Shown here piece after piece: positions 34,953-44,694 of a stretch of DNA of 60,579 nt. The position numbers and the translations under genes were made by a program. Position 1 is the first letter of the stretch, and each line of letters opens with the position of its first letter. The notes beneath the pieces are model-generated. The model saw only the letters and a list, made by a program, of their open reading frames with translations, was not told the origin of the DNA and ran no database searches. Origin of the DNA: Pseudomonadota bacterium (lineage in GTDB: Bacteria > Pseudomonadota > Gammaproteobacteria > Steroidobacterales > Steroidobacteraceae); contig JAEZCN010000077.1 in assembly GCA_023433515.1 (NCBI GenBank), positions 1-60,579 on the forward strand, read 5' to 3'.

Positions 34953-36035
34953 ATGAGATTCCCGCATGCGTCAGTCACTTTTCTCGTGTTGTTCGTGCTC
35001 GGCGCGGCTCAGGCCGCGGCCGGCGAGTTCCACGGACCCCTGCGCGCACGGGATCTTTCACCGTTCGGCTTCCTGCGCCTCGACATGCGGCCCGCGTACG
35101 CCGGTTCGATGGAGCCCGGCGGCTGGGTGCTCGAGACCGAGTTCGCCTCGCAGAACACCTGGGCGATGAGCCCGCGCGTCGAGGAATACCTCACGGGACT
35201 CGAAGCCAGCGGCCGGCGCGCGCTCGGCGAGGAAGAAGTCGCGGCGATCCGCGACCTTCCCGGCGAGAACTATCTAGTCGATCTCGAGATGACGATGGTC
35301 GACGTGACGCTGCATCACCAGCTCACGCCGCGGCTGTCCGCTTACCTGATCACGAGCGCCGTCTCGTACGAGGGCGGATACCTCGACGGCGCCGTCGAAA
35401 AATTCCACGACGCCTTCGGCCTCAGCACGTTCGGCCGCCCCGCGGTGCGACGCGACGACGTCAACGTGATCTACGACCTCAAGTCGACCTCGTACACGCA
35501 GCTGGGCGGCTCGCCGACGAGCGGCGGATTGCTCGATCCGACGATCGGACTGCGTTATTCGGGCATTCAGCTGGGCCGCGCGTGGCAGGTTTCGCTCGAG
35601 GCGGCGGTGAAGGTGCCGCTCGACGGCAGGCGCCGGATGCTCTCGACCGGCCGCACCGACTACGGGCTGCAGGCGTCCGCGCAGTGGCTCGGCAGGCGCC
35701 AGGCCTTTTATGCCAACGCCAGCGCGGTGTATTTCTCCGGCGGCGATTTCCTCGTGCACCACGAGCGGCAGGTCGTGCCGACACTCGTCATCGGTTACGA
35801 ATACGCGTTGACCGAGAACACCAATCTCAACCTGCAGGGGTACGCCAGCAAGAGCCTGTATTCGCGGCGCGAGACGGATCTCGACGAGTTGCTCGGCAAC
35901 AAGTACCAGGTGACCGCCGGCGTGCGACACCGCCGCGGCGATGTCGTGTATTCCTTCGGCGTCACGGAGAACGTGCAGAACATCAACAACACGCCGGACG
36001 TGGCGTTTCAGTTCGGGCTGGTGTGGTTGCCCTGA
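34953..36035 (+). CDS. DUF3187 outer-membrane beta-barrel protein
   Basis: 360 residues. A signal peptide (VTFLVLFVLGAAQAAAG) is followed by LRARDLSPFGFLRLDMRPAYAG, the DUF3187 opening, and alternating beta strands through to a C-terminal FGLVWLP. Blocks such as GGWVLETEFASQNTW, DVTLHHQLTPRLSAYL and VGIRYSG-like ILRYSGIQLG fit a 10-14 stranded barrel. Function is unknown. It lies 140 bp after the MFS gene and may be separate. Confidence 0.85.
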   Translation: MRFPHASVTFLVLFVLGAAQAAAGEFHGPLRARDLSPFGFLRLDMRPAYAGSMEPGGWVLETEFASQNTWAMSPRVEEYLTGLEASGRRALGEEEVAAIRDLPGENYLVDLEMTMVDVTLHHQLTPRLSAYLITSAVSYEGGYLDGAVEKFHDAFGLSTFGRPAVRRDDVNVIYDLKSTSYTQLGGSPTSGGLLDPTIGLRYSGIQLGRAWQVSLEAAVKVPLDGRRRMLSTGRTDYGLQASAQWLGRRQAFYANASAVYFSGGDFLVHHERQVVPTLVIGYEYALTENTNLNLQGYASKSLYSRRETDLDELLGNKYQVTAGVRHRRGDVVYSFGVTENVQNINNTPDVAFQFGLVWLP

Positions 36036-36056
36036 ATCGTGCCGGCGCGGGCCTGA

Positions 36057-36419
36057 CTACTTCGCCTGCATCCACTTCGGGCTCAGATCCCGGCGTGTCA
36101 GGTGCATCCGGTAGCGCACGTCGTCGAGCGTGAACTGCAGGAGCTGGCGCGGTGGATTGCTGGTCTTGAGCAGATCGCGCGCGAGGAACACGTCGCTCGC
36201 TTCGAACTGCACTTGCAGCCAGTCGCTTTCGGCGCGTTGCGGGTCTTCGTCCAGGCCCTGGAGAATCTTCTGGATCTTCGCGAAGTGCGCGGGGTTCGAT
36301 GCCTTGAGCTGCGCGAGCGAGGCATGATCGCGCAGATCGACGGTGGCGCGCGTCGGGCGGTCGGCCGCGTGAGCGGAAACACCGGCCAGCGCGAGCGCGA
36401 GAAAAAGGACCTTCAGCAT
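36057..36419 (-). CDS. exported protein of unknown function, 120 residues
   Basis: A signal peptide of about 19 residues (LFLALALAGVSAHAA) precedes a mature protein of about 100 residues that is Arg/Asp/Leu-rich and probably helical, with ASLAQLKASNPAHFAKIQKILQGL and FLARDLLK. No cysteines, no known motif. AAGGAG lies 5 nt before the ATG. It is convergent with the DUF3187 gene and sits 54 bp after the epimerase stop. Confidence 0.7.
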   Translation of the reverse strand: MLKVLFLALALAGVSAHAADRPTRATVDLRDHASLAQLKASNPAHFAKIQKILQGLDEDPQRAESDWLQVQFEASDVFLARDLLKTSNPPRQLLQFTLDDVRYRMHLTRRDLSPKWMQAK

Positions 36420-36444
36420 GGCTGACTCCTTCTTATATGTGTGG

Positions 36445-36463
36445 AGGGGCCAGTGTAGCCCCT
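36445..36463 (-). terminator. hairpin after the epimerase-like gene
   Basis: AGGGGC (36445-36450) pairs with GCCCCT (36458-36463) over a 7-nt loop, just downstream of the epimerase-like stop. There is no U-rich tail, so this is a weak terminator candidate. Confidence 0.35.
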
Positions 36464-36473
36464 GCCCGGTCGG

Positions 36474-37379
36474 TCAGATATTCGCGTAAACGCGCCGCAG
36501 CAACCAGTCGGCGATCTTCTCCGAATCGAACTCCTGCTCCTTGCGGCTCCACTGCTCCACCAGGTAGATGCCCTTGAAGCCCGCGCGCTCGCAGAGCTGC
36601 ACGCAGCGATCGAAGTCGTAGGTCAGGTGTCCCCCATTCGGGCCGAAGTCCACGGCCTTCGCGGAAACGACGTACGCATAGGGCAGGATCTTCTCGAGCG
36701 ACTCCCACATCGTCTCGACCGGGTAGTTGCCGAAATCGGGCAACGTGTAGAAGTTCCCGGGGCCCGCTGCCTCGCGGATCTTCAGGTGGATATCCGGATC
36801 CATTTCCAGGCCGAAGTGGTTCTCGGTGAGCAGCGGCAAGCCCTTCGATCGGCAGTACGCGTTCAGCTCCTTCATCGAGTCGATGCTCTTTCCGACGGAG
36901 CCGCCCGACTTGCCCGGGTTGATCCGGATCGCCCGGCTGCCGAGGAAAGCCACCGCGTCTATCCACTTGCGCGCGTTGTCGAGGCTGCGCTGGCGCTCCT
37001 CTTCGTTCGTGCTCGCAAGATCGTAGTTGCCGTCGAGCTGCACGTTGATGAGTTTCGCGCCGGACGCCTTGATGCGGTCGCGCAGTTCCGCGAGGTACGG
37101 CGTCTCGAGCGACTCGAAGTGATGGCTCCAGAATTCGAGATTGCGGACACCGAAGCGGCCGAGGTAGTAGGCAGGGACTTCGAGCAGCGCGAGCGGGTTC
37201 TCGATCCCGGCGGCATCCTTCGGCTTCGTCTGGATGAAGCGATTGCGGAAGATCACGGTGCCCATGCCGACCCGATCGGTTGCGCGTTGGGCGGCGCGGG
37301 CGAGACTCGAGCCCGCCGCGACGGAAATGAACAAGCCGCTGCCCCGTATCAGGAAATTTCGCCGGTGCATGTCTGGCAT
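36474..37379 (-). CDS. Tat-exported sugar phosphate isomerase/epimerase-like TIM barrel
   Basis: 301 residues. The N-terminus MHRRNFLIRGSGLFIS matches a twin-arginine signal (RRNFLIRG). The mature part has TIM-barrel blocks: NLEFWSHHFESL, KLINVQLDGNYDL, AIRINPGKSGG, PLLTENHFGLEMDP and a C-terminal YLVEQW. This is the xylose isomerase-like/AP endonuclease 2 superfamily, with Glu and His residues that could bind metal. Periplasmic sugar isomerases of this type are found in polysaccharide degraders. Start could be three codons later. It is divergent from the MFS gene at 37451. Confidence 0.78.
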   Translation of the reverse strand: MPDMHRRNFLIRGSGLFISVAAGSSLARAAQRATDRVGMGTVIFRNRFIQTKPKDAAGIENPLALLEVPAYYLGRFGVRNLEFWSHHFESLETPYLAELRDRIKASGAKLINVQLDGNYDLASTNEEERQRSLDNARKWIDAVAFLGSRAIRINPGKSGGSVGKSIDSMKELNAYCRSKGLPLLTENHFGLEMDPDIHLKIREAAGPGNFYTLPDFGNYPVETMWESLEKILPYAYVVSAKAVDFGPNGGHLTYDFDRCVQLCERAGFKGIYLVEQWSRKEQEFDSEKIADWLLRRVYANI

Positions 37380-37450
37380 TGTACTGCAGGCCGCGGGTCT
37401 CCTGCGTGCCTACACCGCATCGTCGCCGCCTCGTTCACACTAGTAACCCC

Positions 37451-39124
37451 ATGACCCGCACCGAGCCGGAATCACAGCACGCAATGCAGCCTGCGACGGC
37501 GTTGTCGCCATTGCATTATCCCGTGTTCCGGAATGTCTGGATCGCCAACACGCTCGGCAGCCTGGGTGGACTGATCCAGTCGGTGGGGGCGGCGTGGTTG
37601 ATGATCACGATCACTCACTCGGCGGACATGGTCGCGCTGGTCCAGACGTCGATCACGTTGCCGATCGTGCTGCTCTCCCTGGTCGCGGGCGCGATGGCGG
37701 ACAATCACGACCGGCGCAAGGTGATGCTGGGCGCGCAGATCTTCCTGTTCATCGTGTCGGTCGCGCTCGCGATCTGCGCGTGGACCGGGTTGATCACGCC
37801 GTGGTTGCTGCTGATGTTCACTTTCGCGATCGGTTGCGGCGCGGCGTTCAATGCTCCCGCCTGGCAGGCTTCCGTCGGCGACATGGTGCCGCGCTCGGAA
37901 TTGCCCGGTGCCGTCGCCCTCAACAGCATGGGCTTCAACATCGCGCGCAGCATCGGGCCCGCCATCGGCGGCGGCATCGTGGCGGCCGCGGGCGCCGCCA
38001 CCGCGTTCGCGGTGAATGCGTGCAGCTACATCCCGCTCATAACAGTGCTCGCACGCTGGCGGCCCGAACGCGCGCCGCGGAAGCTGCCGCGGGAGACGCT
38101 CGGACTCGCGGTCGCGGCCGGCGTGCGCTACGTCGCGATGTCCCCCGCCATCAGCACCGTGCTGCTGCGGAGCAGTGCATTCGGTATCGCGGCCAGCGCC
38201 CTGGTGGCGCTCCTGCCCGTCGTGGCGAAAGTCTCGCTCGCCGGCGGGCCGCTGACCTACGGAATGTTGTTAGGCGGGTTCGGGCTCGGCGCGGTCGGTG
38301 GCGCCCTCGCGAACGCGCGTTTGCGCCAGCGGATGTCGACCGAGGCCATCGTGCGCTGGGCGAGCATCGCCTTCGCCGGTGCGGTGGCCATCGTCGGATT
38401 GAGCCATCACACGCCGGCGGCCATGGTGGGAATGTTCGTGGCCGGCGCGGGCTGGCTGCTGGCGCTCGCGACGTTCAACGTCGCGGTGCAGATGTCGGCG
38501 CCCCGCTGGGTGGTCGCGCGCGCCCTATCTATCTACCAGATGGCGACCTTCAGCGGGCTCGCGGCGGGAAGCTGGTTGTGGGGCGAAGTGGCTGCGGGAC
38601 TGAGCGTCAGTACCGCCTTGTCGATCGCATCGGTCGTCATGCTGGCGACCGCGGCGCTCGGCCGCTGGCTGCCGCTCGCGCAGACGACGGAGCTCAATCT
38701 CGACCTGCTGGAAAGCTGGAAGGAGCCGAGCACCGCCGTGCCCGTCGATGCCCGCACGGGTCCCGTCGTGATCACGATCGAGTATCACATTCGCGAGAGC
38801 GACATCGACGAGTTCCTCGCCGCGATGACGGAGCGCCGTCGCATCCGGCGCCGCGATGGCGCGCGCAACTGGCGGCTGCTGCGCGATCTCGCCGATCCCG
38901 GGATCTGGGTAGAGCGCTACGAGACACCCACGTGGCTGGATTACATCCGCCACAACAGCCGCATCACACACCACGACGCGCAGATTCCCCAGCGCCTGCG
39001 CGCACTGCATCGCGGGCCCGGCGGGCCGCGCGTGCGGCGCATGATCGAGCGGCAGAGTACGCGCGCTCCCCAGCCTTCGGCGTCGGAAAACCCGGAATCG
39101 CCCATCGATCCGCCGCTGTCGTAG
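37451..39124 (+). CDS. MFS exporter with C-terminal ABM-like domain (EntS/MFS_3 type)
   Basis: 557 residues. Residues about 30-420 form 12 transmembrane segments with AGAMADNHDRRKVMLGAQ (motif A) and FNAPAWQASVGDMVPRSELPGAVALNSMGFNIARSIGPAIGG, the EntS/MFS_3 signature. A soluble tail (about 440-520) reads VVITIEYHIRESDIDEFLAAM and RRRDGARNWRLLRDLADPG, an antibiotic biosynthesis monooxygenase-like fold usual in this subfamily. Likely exporter of a siderophore or drug; the substrate is unknown. It starts 71 bp from the divergent epimerase gene. Confidence 0.88.
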   Translation: MTRTEPESQHAMQPATALSPLHYPVFRNVWIANTLGSLGGLIQSVGAAWLMITITHSADMVALVQTSITLPIVLLSLVAGAMADNHDRRKVMLGAQIFLFIVSVALAICAWTGLITPWLLLMFTFAIGCGAAFNAPAWQASVGDMVPRSELPGAVALNSMGFNIARSIGPAIGGGIVAAAGAATAFAVNACSYIPLITVLARWRPERAPRKLPRETLGLAVAAGVRYVAMSPAISTVLLRSSAFGIAASALVALLPVVAKVSLAGGPLTYGMLLGGFGLGAVGGALANARLRQRMSTEAIVRWASIAFAGAVAIVGLSHHTPAAMVGMFVAGAGWLLALATFNVAVQMSAPRWVVARALSIYQMATFSGLAAGSWLWGEVAAGLSVSTALSIASVVMLATAALGRWLPLAQTTELNLDLLESWKEPSTAVPVDARTGPVVITIEYHIRESDIDEFLAAMTERRRIRRRDGARNWRLLRDLADPGIWVERYETPTWLDYIRHNSRITHHDAQIPQRLRALHRGPGGPRVRRMIERQSTRAPQPSASENPESPIDPPLS

Positions 39125-39148
39125 CAACCGGGTGCCAGGCACCGATCT

Positions 39149-40426
39149 TCACTCGTGACGCAACGCGTCGATCGGCGCGAGATTCGCCGCGCGGCGCGCC
39201 GGCAGGATGCCGAACAACATGCCGACCAGCGCCGAGAATCCCGTCGCGCCGACGATGGCCCACCACGGCACCGCCGGTGGCGGAAAGTGCGGGATCATCT
39301 TCGAGGCGAGCACGCCTAACAACCAGCCGAAGCCGATACCGATGATCCCGCCGATCAGCGCCAACACCATCGCCTCGACCAGGAACTGCATCAGGATGAA
39401 CTTGCGGGGCGCGCCGAGCGCCTTGGCGATGCCGATCTCGCGCGTCCGCTCCGTGACCGACACCAGCATGATGTTCATGATGCCGACGCCGCCCACGAGC
39501 AGCGAGATCCCGACCACCGCGGAGATGACCAGCGTGATGGTGCCGGACACGCGCTGGATGGTCTCGGTCAACGACTGCGAGGTCATGACCTGGAAGTCGT
39601 CGGGATCCTCCGGGCCTATCTTGTGCGCGCGACGCAGCAGCGCCGTGATGCGGCCCGTGACGTCGTCGACCGCGTCGAGATCGTCCACCGTGAGCATGAT
39701 GGCCATGTCCGGCTGGCGCTGCGGGCCGGCCAGCGCGAGCCCGGTCTCGAACGGGATGACGACGTAGTTGTCCATGCTCTGCCCGAACATCTCGCCGCGC
39801 GGCTCCATCGCGCCCACGACCTTGAACCATTCGCCGCCCACCTGGATGAAGGTGCCGGTCGGATCCTCGGGGAGCTTGAGATCGACGCGCGCCTTGTCGC
39901 CGAGCACCACGACGCGCCGGCGAGTGTCGTTGTCGCTGTCGGTGATGAAGCGGCCCACGCGTGGATAGGACTGGTTGACGAGTTGGAACCAGCTCGTCGT
40001 CGCGTACACCTGCGCGCCGCTCGAGTTGCCGGCGTGAGTCACGCCGCCGGGTAGATTGAGGCCGGACATCGGCGTGACGTTGCTGATTCCCGCGATGCGG
40101 TACTTCACGAGCTCGAGGTCGGCGGGCGTCAGCCGGTTCCACTTGCCGATCAGCCAGTCCTCGCGCGACGTGTGCGACTGGATCTGCAGCGCATTGCCGC
40201 CGAAGCCCTGGAACTCGTCCATGACCGAGCGTGTGAGGCCCTGCAGCAGCGAGACGATGCAGATGACGGATGCCACGCCGATGATGACGCCGAGCATCGT
40301 GAGAAAGCTGCGCATGCGATGCGAGCGGATGCTGCCGAGCGCGGAGCGCACACACTCCTGCATGGCGTAGAACGTCGCCTGCAGGCGATTCACGTCGTCG
40401 ATCGGCGCTGAGTTTTCCGGGTTCAT
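39149..40426 (-). CDS. MacB-like ABC transporter permease
   Basis: 425 residues. An N-terminal helix (about 40-60) is followed by a periplasmic MacB_PCD domain (about 60-290) and three C-terminal helices (from about 305) with IMNIMLVSVTERTREIGIAKALGAPRKFILMQFLVEA, the FtsX-type motif. The protein lacks the N-terminal ATPase of classical MacB; the partner ATPase is the preceding gene, overlapping by 4 bp. It should form a mechanotransmission exporter with the adaptor at 41100. Confidence 0.92.
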   Translation of the reverse strand: MNPENSAPIDDVNRLQATFYAMQECVRSALGSIRSHRMRSFLTMLGVIIGVASVICIVSLLQGLTRSVMDEFQGFGGNALQIQSHTSREDWLIGKWNRLTPADLELVKYRIAGISNVTPMSGLNLPGGVTHAGNSSGAQVYATTSWFQLVNQSYPRVGRFITDSDNDTRRRVVVLGDKARVDLKLPEDPTGTFIQVGGEWFKVVGAMEPRGEMFGQSMDNYVVIPFETGLALAGPQRQPDMAIMLTVDDLDAVDDVTGRITALLRRAHKIGPEDPDDFQVMTSQSLTETIQRVSGTITLVISAVVGISLLVGGVGIMNIMLVSVTERTREIGIAKALGAPRKFILMQFLVEAMVLALIGGIIGIGFGWLLGVLASKMIPHFPPPAVPWWAIVGATGFSALVGMLFGILPARRAANLAPIDALRHE

Positions 40427-41103
40427 GCGGCCTGCGCCCGGTCTTCGACGATGCGGCCGTCGTGCAGCCGCACGACGCGATGGCAGTACGCGGCGATCGC
40501 CGCATCGTGCGTGACGATGATGATGGTCATGCCCTCGCGATGCAGATCGCCGAACACGCCCATGATTTCTCGCGCGGTCTTGCTGTCGAGATTGCCGGTC
40601 GGCTCGTCGGCGAGCAGCACTTCGGGTCTGCCTACCAACGCCCGCGCGATCGCGACGCGCTGCCGCTGACCGCCAGACAACTCGTTGGGTTTGTGCAATG
40701 TGCGCGCCTCGAGCCCCACGCGGGCCAATGCGGCGATTGCGCGTTCGCGTCGCGCGCCCGGCGCGAGGCCGCGGTAGATCAGCGGCTGCGCGACGTTGTC
40801 GGCAAGGCTGGTGCGCGGCATCAGGTAGTAGCTCTGGAAAATGAAGCCGATCTTGCGATTGCGGACGCGCGCGAGCTGATCCTCGCTGAGTGCACCGACG
40901 TTTTCGCCGTCGAGCGTGTACGTGCCGGTAGTTGGAAGATCCAGGCAGCCGAGCACGTTCATCATCGTCGACTTGCCGGAGCCCGACGGGCCGATCAGCG
41001 CGACGTATTCGTTGCGCGCAATGGTGAGATCGACGTCGGTGAGCGCGGCCAGCTCGGTGCTGCCCATCCGGTACGTCTTGCCGATTCCGCGCAGCTCGAT
41101 CAC
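40423..41103 (-). CDS. LolD/MacB-type ABC transporter ATPase
   Basis: 226 residues. Walker A GPSGSGKST, Q-loop FIFQSYYLMP, signature LSGGQRQRVAIARAL, Walker B VLLADEPTGNLD and switch His in IVTHDAAIA are present, with NLD typical of the LolD/MacB group. It powers the MacB-like permease downstream. It overlaps its neighbours on both sides by 4 bp. Confidence 0.95.
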   Translation of the reverse strand: MIELRGIGKTYRMGSTELAALTDVDLTIARNEYVALIGPSGSGKSTMMNVLGCLDLPTTGTYTLDGENVGALSEDQLARVRNRKIGFIFQSYYLMPRTSLADNVAQPLIYRGLAPGARRERAIAALARVGLEARTLHKPNELSGGQRQRVAIARALVGRPEVLLADEPTGNLDSKTAREIMGVFGDLHREGMTIIIVTHDAAIAAYCHRVVRLHDGRIVEDRAQAA

Positions 41104-42305
41104 TTGTTCGCGGCCAGCTCGGGCTTGACGTCGAGGCCCACCTTCTCGCCGTCGAGCAGGAACAGCAGCGTCTTCGCGGGGCCGACGATGACCTGGTCCC
41201 CTTGCTTCAATCCAGCGGTGATCGCGATGTGACTGTCGTCCGCGGTGCCCGTGGAAACCGCGCGTTTCACGGCCCGTCCCGCGTCGTAGACGAAAACGCT
41301 CGCGATCGACTTCTCGGATCTGGAGGACTTCTCCGGATTGTCCTCGTAGCGCAGCGCCTGCACGGGCACCGCGAGCACTTTCTCGTCGCTGTCCGATCCG
41401 GTGAGCACCTCCGCGCGGCAGCTCATCCCGGGGTGGAAGGTCACGCCGGTCGTATTCGTCAGGCGCACCCGCACGGGGTAGCTCTTGCTCTGCCCGGTGT
41501 ACCGCGGCGCGATCGCCACCTGTTCCACCACGCCGGTCAGGACTTTGTCGGGAAAGGCCGCGGGTACGACACGCGCCTCGGCGCCCACCCTCACGCGCGC
41601 GATGTCCGTCTCGTCGACGTTGATCTCCGCATCGATGCTGGCCGTGTCGGCCACGTCGACGAGCGTCGAGCCGGCGATGCCGGAGAAACTGGGCACGGCG
41701 GTCTGGCCGACCTTCACGTAGATAGCCGTCACCTTGCCGTCGAGTGGCGAGCGGATCTCGGTCTTGGCGAGCTGCTCCTGCGCCGCCCGCAGTTGCGCGA
41801 TCGCCTGCGTGAGCTGTTCACGGCTGGTGCGAAGGTCGACCTCGGCGAGATTGCGCGCGGAGACCAGCTCCTCGAGGCTGTTGGCGTCCACCATGCCTTG
41901 CTCGCGCAGCGCTTCGAAACGTCTCGCCCTCGCGACCAGGGTGTCGAAGTCCACCTGCCGGCGCTCGATGCTGAGCCGAGCCTGCCGCACCAGCGCCTCG
42001 CTCTGCTCGATCGCCGCCTGCGGCGCGCGCGGATCGAGCCGCATGAGTAGTTGGTCGCGCTTCACCTGGTCGCCCTCTTCCACGAGGATCTCGGTCACGC
42101 GGCCCGTGACCTCGGGCGCCAGCGTGACCTGGCTCTCGTAGGTCAGCGCGCCCGATGCGAGCACCGTGGGAGTCAGGCCGCGCATCGACACTTGCTCGAC
42201 GTCGACCATCTTGCCGGCGTCGTCACGCGTGAGTTTCAGCACCACGGGCAGAGCGATCAGCGCGACCAGCGCACCGACCGAGATCCATTGTTTCTTCGTC
42301 ATCAC
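41100..42305 (-). CDS. periplasmic adaptor (MacA/RND membrane-fusion type)
   Basis: 401 residues with an N-terminal membrane anchor (about 7-25). Lipoyl halves (VTGRVTEILVEEGDQVKRDQLLM and PLDGKVTAIYVKVGQTA) flank a long coiled coil (about 95-180, rich in Arg, Glu, Gln). Then come beta-barrel and membrane-proximal domains. It links the MacB-like exporter to an outer-membrane channel that is not encoded here. The gene lies 3 bp after the Yip1-like gene. Confidence 0.93.
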   Translation of the reverse strand: MMTKKQWISVGALVALIALPVVLKLTRDDAGKMVDVEQVSMRGLTPTVLASGALTYESQVTLAPEVTGRVTEILVEEGDQVKRDQLLMRLDPRAPQAAIEQSEALVRQARLSIERRQVDFDTLVARARRFEALREQGMVDANSLEELVSARNLAEVDLRTSREQLTQAIAQLRAAQEQLAKTEIRSPLDGKVTAIYVKVGQTAVPSFSGIAGSTLVDVADTASIDAEINVDETDIARVRVGAEARVVPAAFPDKVLTGVVEQVAIAPRYTGQSKSYPVRVRLTNTTGVTFHPGMSCRAEVLTGSDSDEKVLAVPVQALRYEDNPEKSSRSEKSIASVFVYDAGRAVKRAVSTGTADDSHIAITAGLKQGDQVIVGPAKTLLFLLDGEKVGLDVKPELAANK

Positions 42306-42308
42306 TCG

Positions 42309-43001
42309 CTACCGGAAAGCGATGAATGCCCACACGGCGTAGATGATGGCCGTCGGCAGCAACGTGAAGATCGCGCTGAACGCCCAGGAGCGCTGGCTCC
42401 AGACGCGCACTCCGATGATCATGAGCACGCAGGCCAGGACCATCGGGATGCCCAGCGATTCGAACAACGAATGCCCCGGGCTTCCGAACGGACGGTGCAG
42501 CACGAGCTCGTTGAGCGACAATGGCTGCATCACGGATGGATTGATCTGCGTGCTGCCGCTTATGAGCAGCAGGACTGCACCCACCACGGCGTTGAGCAGC
42601 TGCGGCAGCGTCGTCCAGCAACCGAGCGAGAACCAGTGCTTGAACGTCAAATCGTTCGGTAGCTTGGTCACTTTCGCGGCCACCCACAAGTAGAGCCCCC
42701 AAAGCAGCAAGACGACCGGCACGACGACGGACACCGCCACCACGGAAGACCACAACAACGTGGTTCGCGTGAGCACGGAAGTCGCCGCCGCGCGCTCGGC
42801 TTCCGTGAGATCCGGGTTGTTGCCGAACATCAGGTCCTTGAGCCAATCGATGTCCACCACGCTGTAGTACCACCAGGACATGACGGCGGTGGACACGACC
42901 AACAACACCAGTGGGAACCAGAATCGCGGACGTTCGCGCAGCTCCAGGAAGGCGCTGGAGGGGGCGGTCGGCAGGGCCAGTGAGACGGCAAGGTTGTTCA
43001 T
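42309..43001 (-). CDS. Yip1/YIP family multi-pass membrane protein
   Basis: 230 residues from the ATG at 43001, with AAGAGGT upstream; a longer in-frame start at 43049 is unlikely. Five hydrophobic segments are seen (about 32-50, 83-108, 130-150, 172-192 and 205-225). KHWFSLGCWTTLPQLLNAVVG fits the Yip1 domain. Function in bacteria is unclear; it sits between the two ABC systems and may assist exporter assembly. Confidence 0.72.
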   Translation of the reverse strand: MNNLAVSLALPTAPSSAFLELRERPRFWFPLVLLVVSTAVMSWWYYSVVDIDWLKDLMFGNNPDLTEAERAAATSVLTRTTLLWSSVVAVSVVVPVVLLLWGLYLWVAAKVTKLPNDLTFKHWFSLGCWTTLPQLLNAVVGAVLLLISGSTQINPSVMQPLSLNELVLHRPFGSPGHSLFESLGIPMVLACVLMIIGVRVWSQRSWAFSAIFTLLPTAIIYAVWAFIAFR

Positions 43002-43041
43002 GTGAGACCTCTTACCACGAAAGTGGTTAGTTAGCTTTGCT

Positions 43042-44694
43042 TCATGCATGTCGGGCGCGGCCGAGGGCCCAGGGAGGCAGGACTCCGACCAGCAGGATGC
43101 CCACCGCGAAGTACGCGATGCCGGCGAAGTTCGTGACGGGTGTACCGGCCCACAAGGCCAGGCCGAGCATCACCGAGATCGCGAGGACACCGGCCGCGTA
43201 GCGGGTTGTCAGGACTCGTTGCGCGAAGCCGTTCCAGGCGAGATAGCCGGTGGCGAGCGCCATCGCGATTCCCGAAACCCAGAACGTTCCCAGGGCGAAC
43301 ATCCGCAGCAGGTCTTCCGGCACGATCCCCTTTCGCTGGGCCAGGAACACCAGCAGCAGCACGATGGACCAGGCGACGGGCAGCCACTGCACCGTCATCA
43401 GCAGGCGGGGATGTCGCGCGCGCAGCGCTTCGCGCGATGCCTGCCAGGCAATCACCGCCGTGGCCGCGATGATCGCGATGATGACCGACGCGCCGTATGC
43501 GAGCCCGGTCATTCCCGTCGTCACGCTGGCGACCTTTTCGCGGAACTTCAGCAATTTCGGGAGCAAGTCTTCCGAATTGCCGAAGCCCATGTATTCGCCC
43601 CAGGCGCCCATGAGCAACGCGCAGATCGATATGCTCGCGCCGATCAGGGTGAGCGCGATCAGCACGCTCGCCGCGCGAATCGTCACCTTGATCGCGACTA
43701 CCTGCCCGGTGGCATACGGCTGGGTCATCTCGAATGCGCTGGTGTATGTGCGCCCCTGCTTGCGCCGGATGCCGAACGCGTTATTGCCCAGTCCGAACAG
43801 CGCGATGGGCACGGAAAACACCGTCGCCGCGATGGCGATGGGGCGTATTTGCGAAATGGGGATGCTGATCGCGTACAACGCGAGGATCAGCAACGCGATG
43901 ATCAGCCCGATCGTCAGCACGGGAAACCCGCTCGATCTGAATTCGAACCACAACTGCGCCTTTGACGCCGATGAAGTCGGACACGCAAACCGGGGTCCGC
44001 GGATCAACCAGTCCGGAAATCCGCCCGACGCGCCCTTCTGCTGGGGCTCGAACGAGGTCGAGTCTCCGCGCCGCTGCCGCGCCACGCCCAGCACCGTCAG
44101 CACGAATGAAACGACGCCGATCGCGACGAAAACCAGGTTCTCGATCAACGAGAACTCGACCTTCAGCGGCTTCCACTCCATGTTGTAGAACAACATGAAG
44201 AACATCGGCACGCTGAAGAAGATCGAGCCTATCCACTGGACGAGCCGGTTGCGCGTCGACCATTGGCAGCAGGCGTACGCCAAGTGGTAGGACACCAGGA
44301 TCAGGATCATCGAGGACATCGGCAACCATTTGCCGAACGCCACTCCGAGGACGACCGCGGATACGAGATAGAGCGCGGCGCACGTGATTGCGTCGTACAG
44401 GAGCAAGACGCTGACCAGCGTAGCGGTCGAGAGTGGCTTCGAATACCAGAGATGAAACGGAAAGCCGGGTTTGTATCCGTCCGCGAACCGGCCGCCGTTG
44501 AGCTTCGCGATCGAGAACCAGATCATCGAGTGGAGCGTGACGAGCACCCAGAAGGCCCCTGGCGCGCCATTGTCGGACACGGTCAGGGCGAGGGAGCCGG
44601 CGACGAGTCCGAGCGCAAGGCGCTGCCCGGCCTCGACCCGCGTGAGCCGCCAGTTCTCCCACAACATCGCGAGGATGGGCGCCGCGCGGTTCAT
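43042..44694 (-). CDS. ABC-2 type transporter permease
   Basis: 550 residues with about 12 hydrophobic segments in two halves separated by a loop near 210-240. No ATPase motif is present. It overlaps the ATPase gene by 4 bp (ATGA), so the pair forms an ABC exporter or bacitracin/lantibiotic-type system. Sequence is otherwise weakly characterised; assignment rests on topology and context. Confidence 0.82.
   Translation of the reverse strand: MNRAAPILAMLWENWRLTRVEAGQRLALGLVAGSLALTVSDNGAPGAFWVLVTLHSMIWFSIAKLNGGRFADGYKPGFPFHLWYSKPLSTATLVSVLLLYDAITCAALYLVSAVVLGVAFGKWLPMSSMILILVSYHLAYACCQWSTRNRLVQWIGSIFFSVPMFFMLFYNMEWKPLKVEFSLIENLVFVAIGVVSFVLTVLGVARQRRGDSTSFEPQQKGASGGFPDWLIRGPRFACPTSSASKAQLWFEFRSSGFPVLTIGLIIALLILALYAISIPISQIRPIAIAATVFSVPIALFGLGNNAFGIRRKQGRTYTSAFEMTQPYATGQVVAIKVTIRAASVLIALTLIGASISICALLMGAWGEYMGFGNSEDLLPKLLKFREKVASVTTGMTGLAYGASVIIAIIAATAVIAWQASREALRARHPRLLMTVQWLPVAWSIVLLLVFLAQRKGIVPEDLLRMFALGTFWVSGIAMALATGYLAWNGFAQRVLTTRYAAGVLAISVMLGLALWAGTPVTNFAGIAYFAVGILLVGVLPPWALGRARHA

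Noticed and set aside
37594..39345. 583-codon frame inside the MFS exporter
   Set aside because: Alternative-frame shadow; the MFS frame has membrane topology and family motifs.
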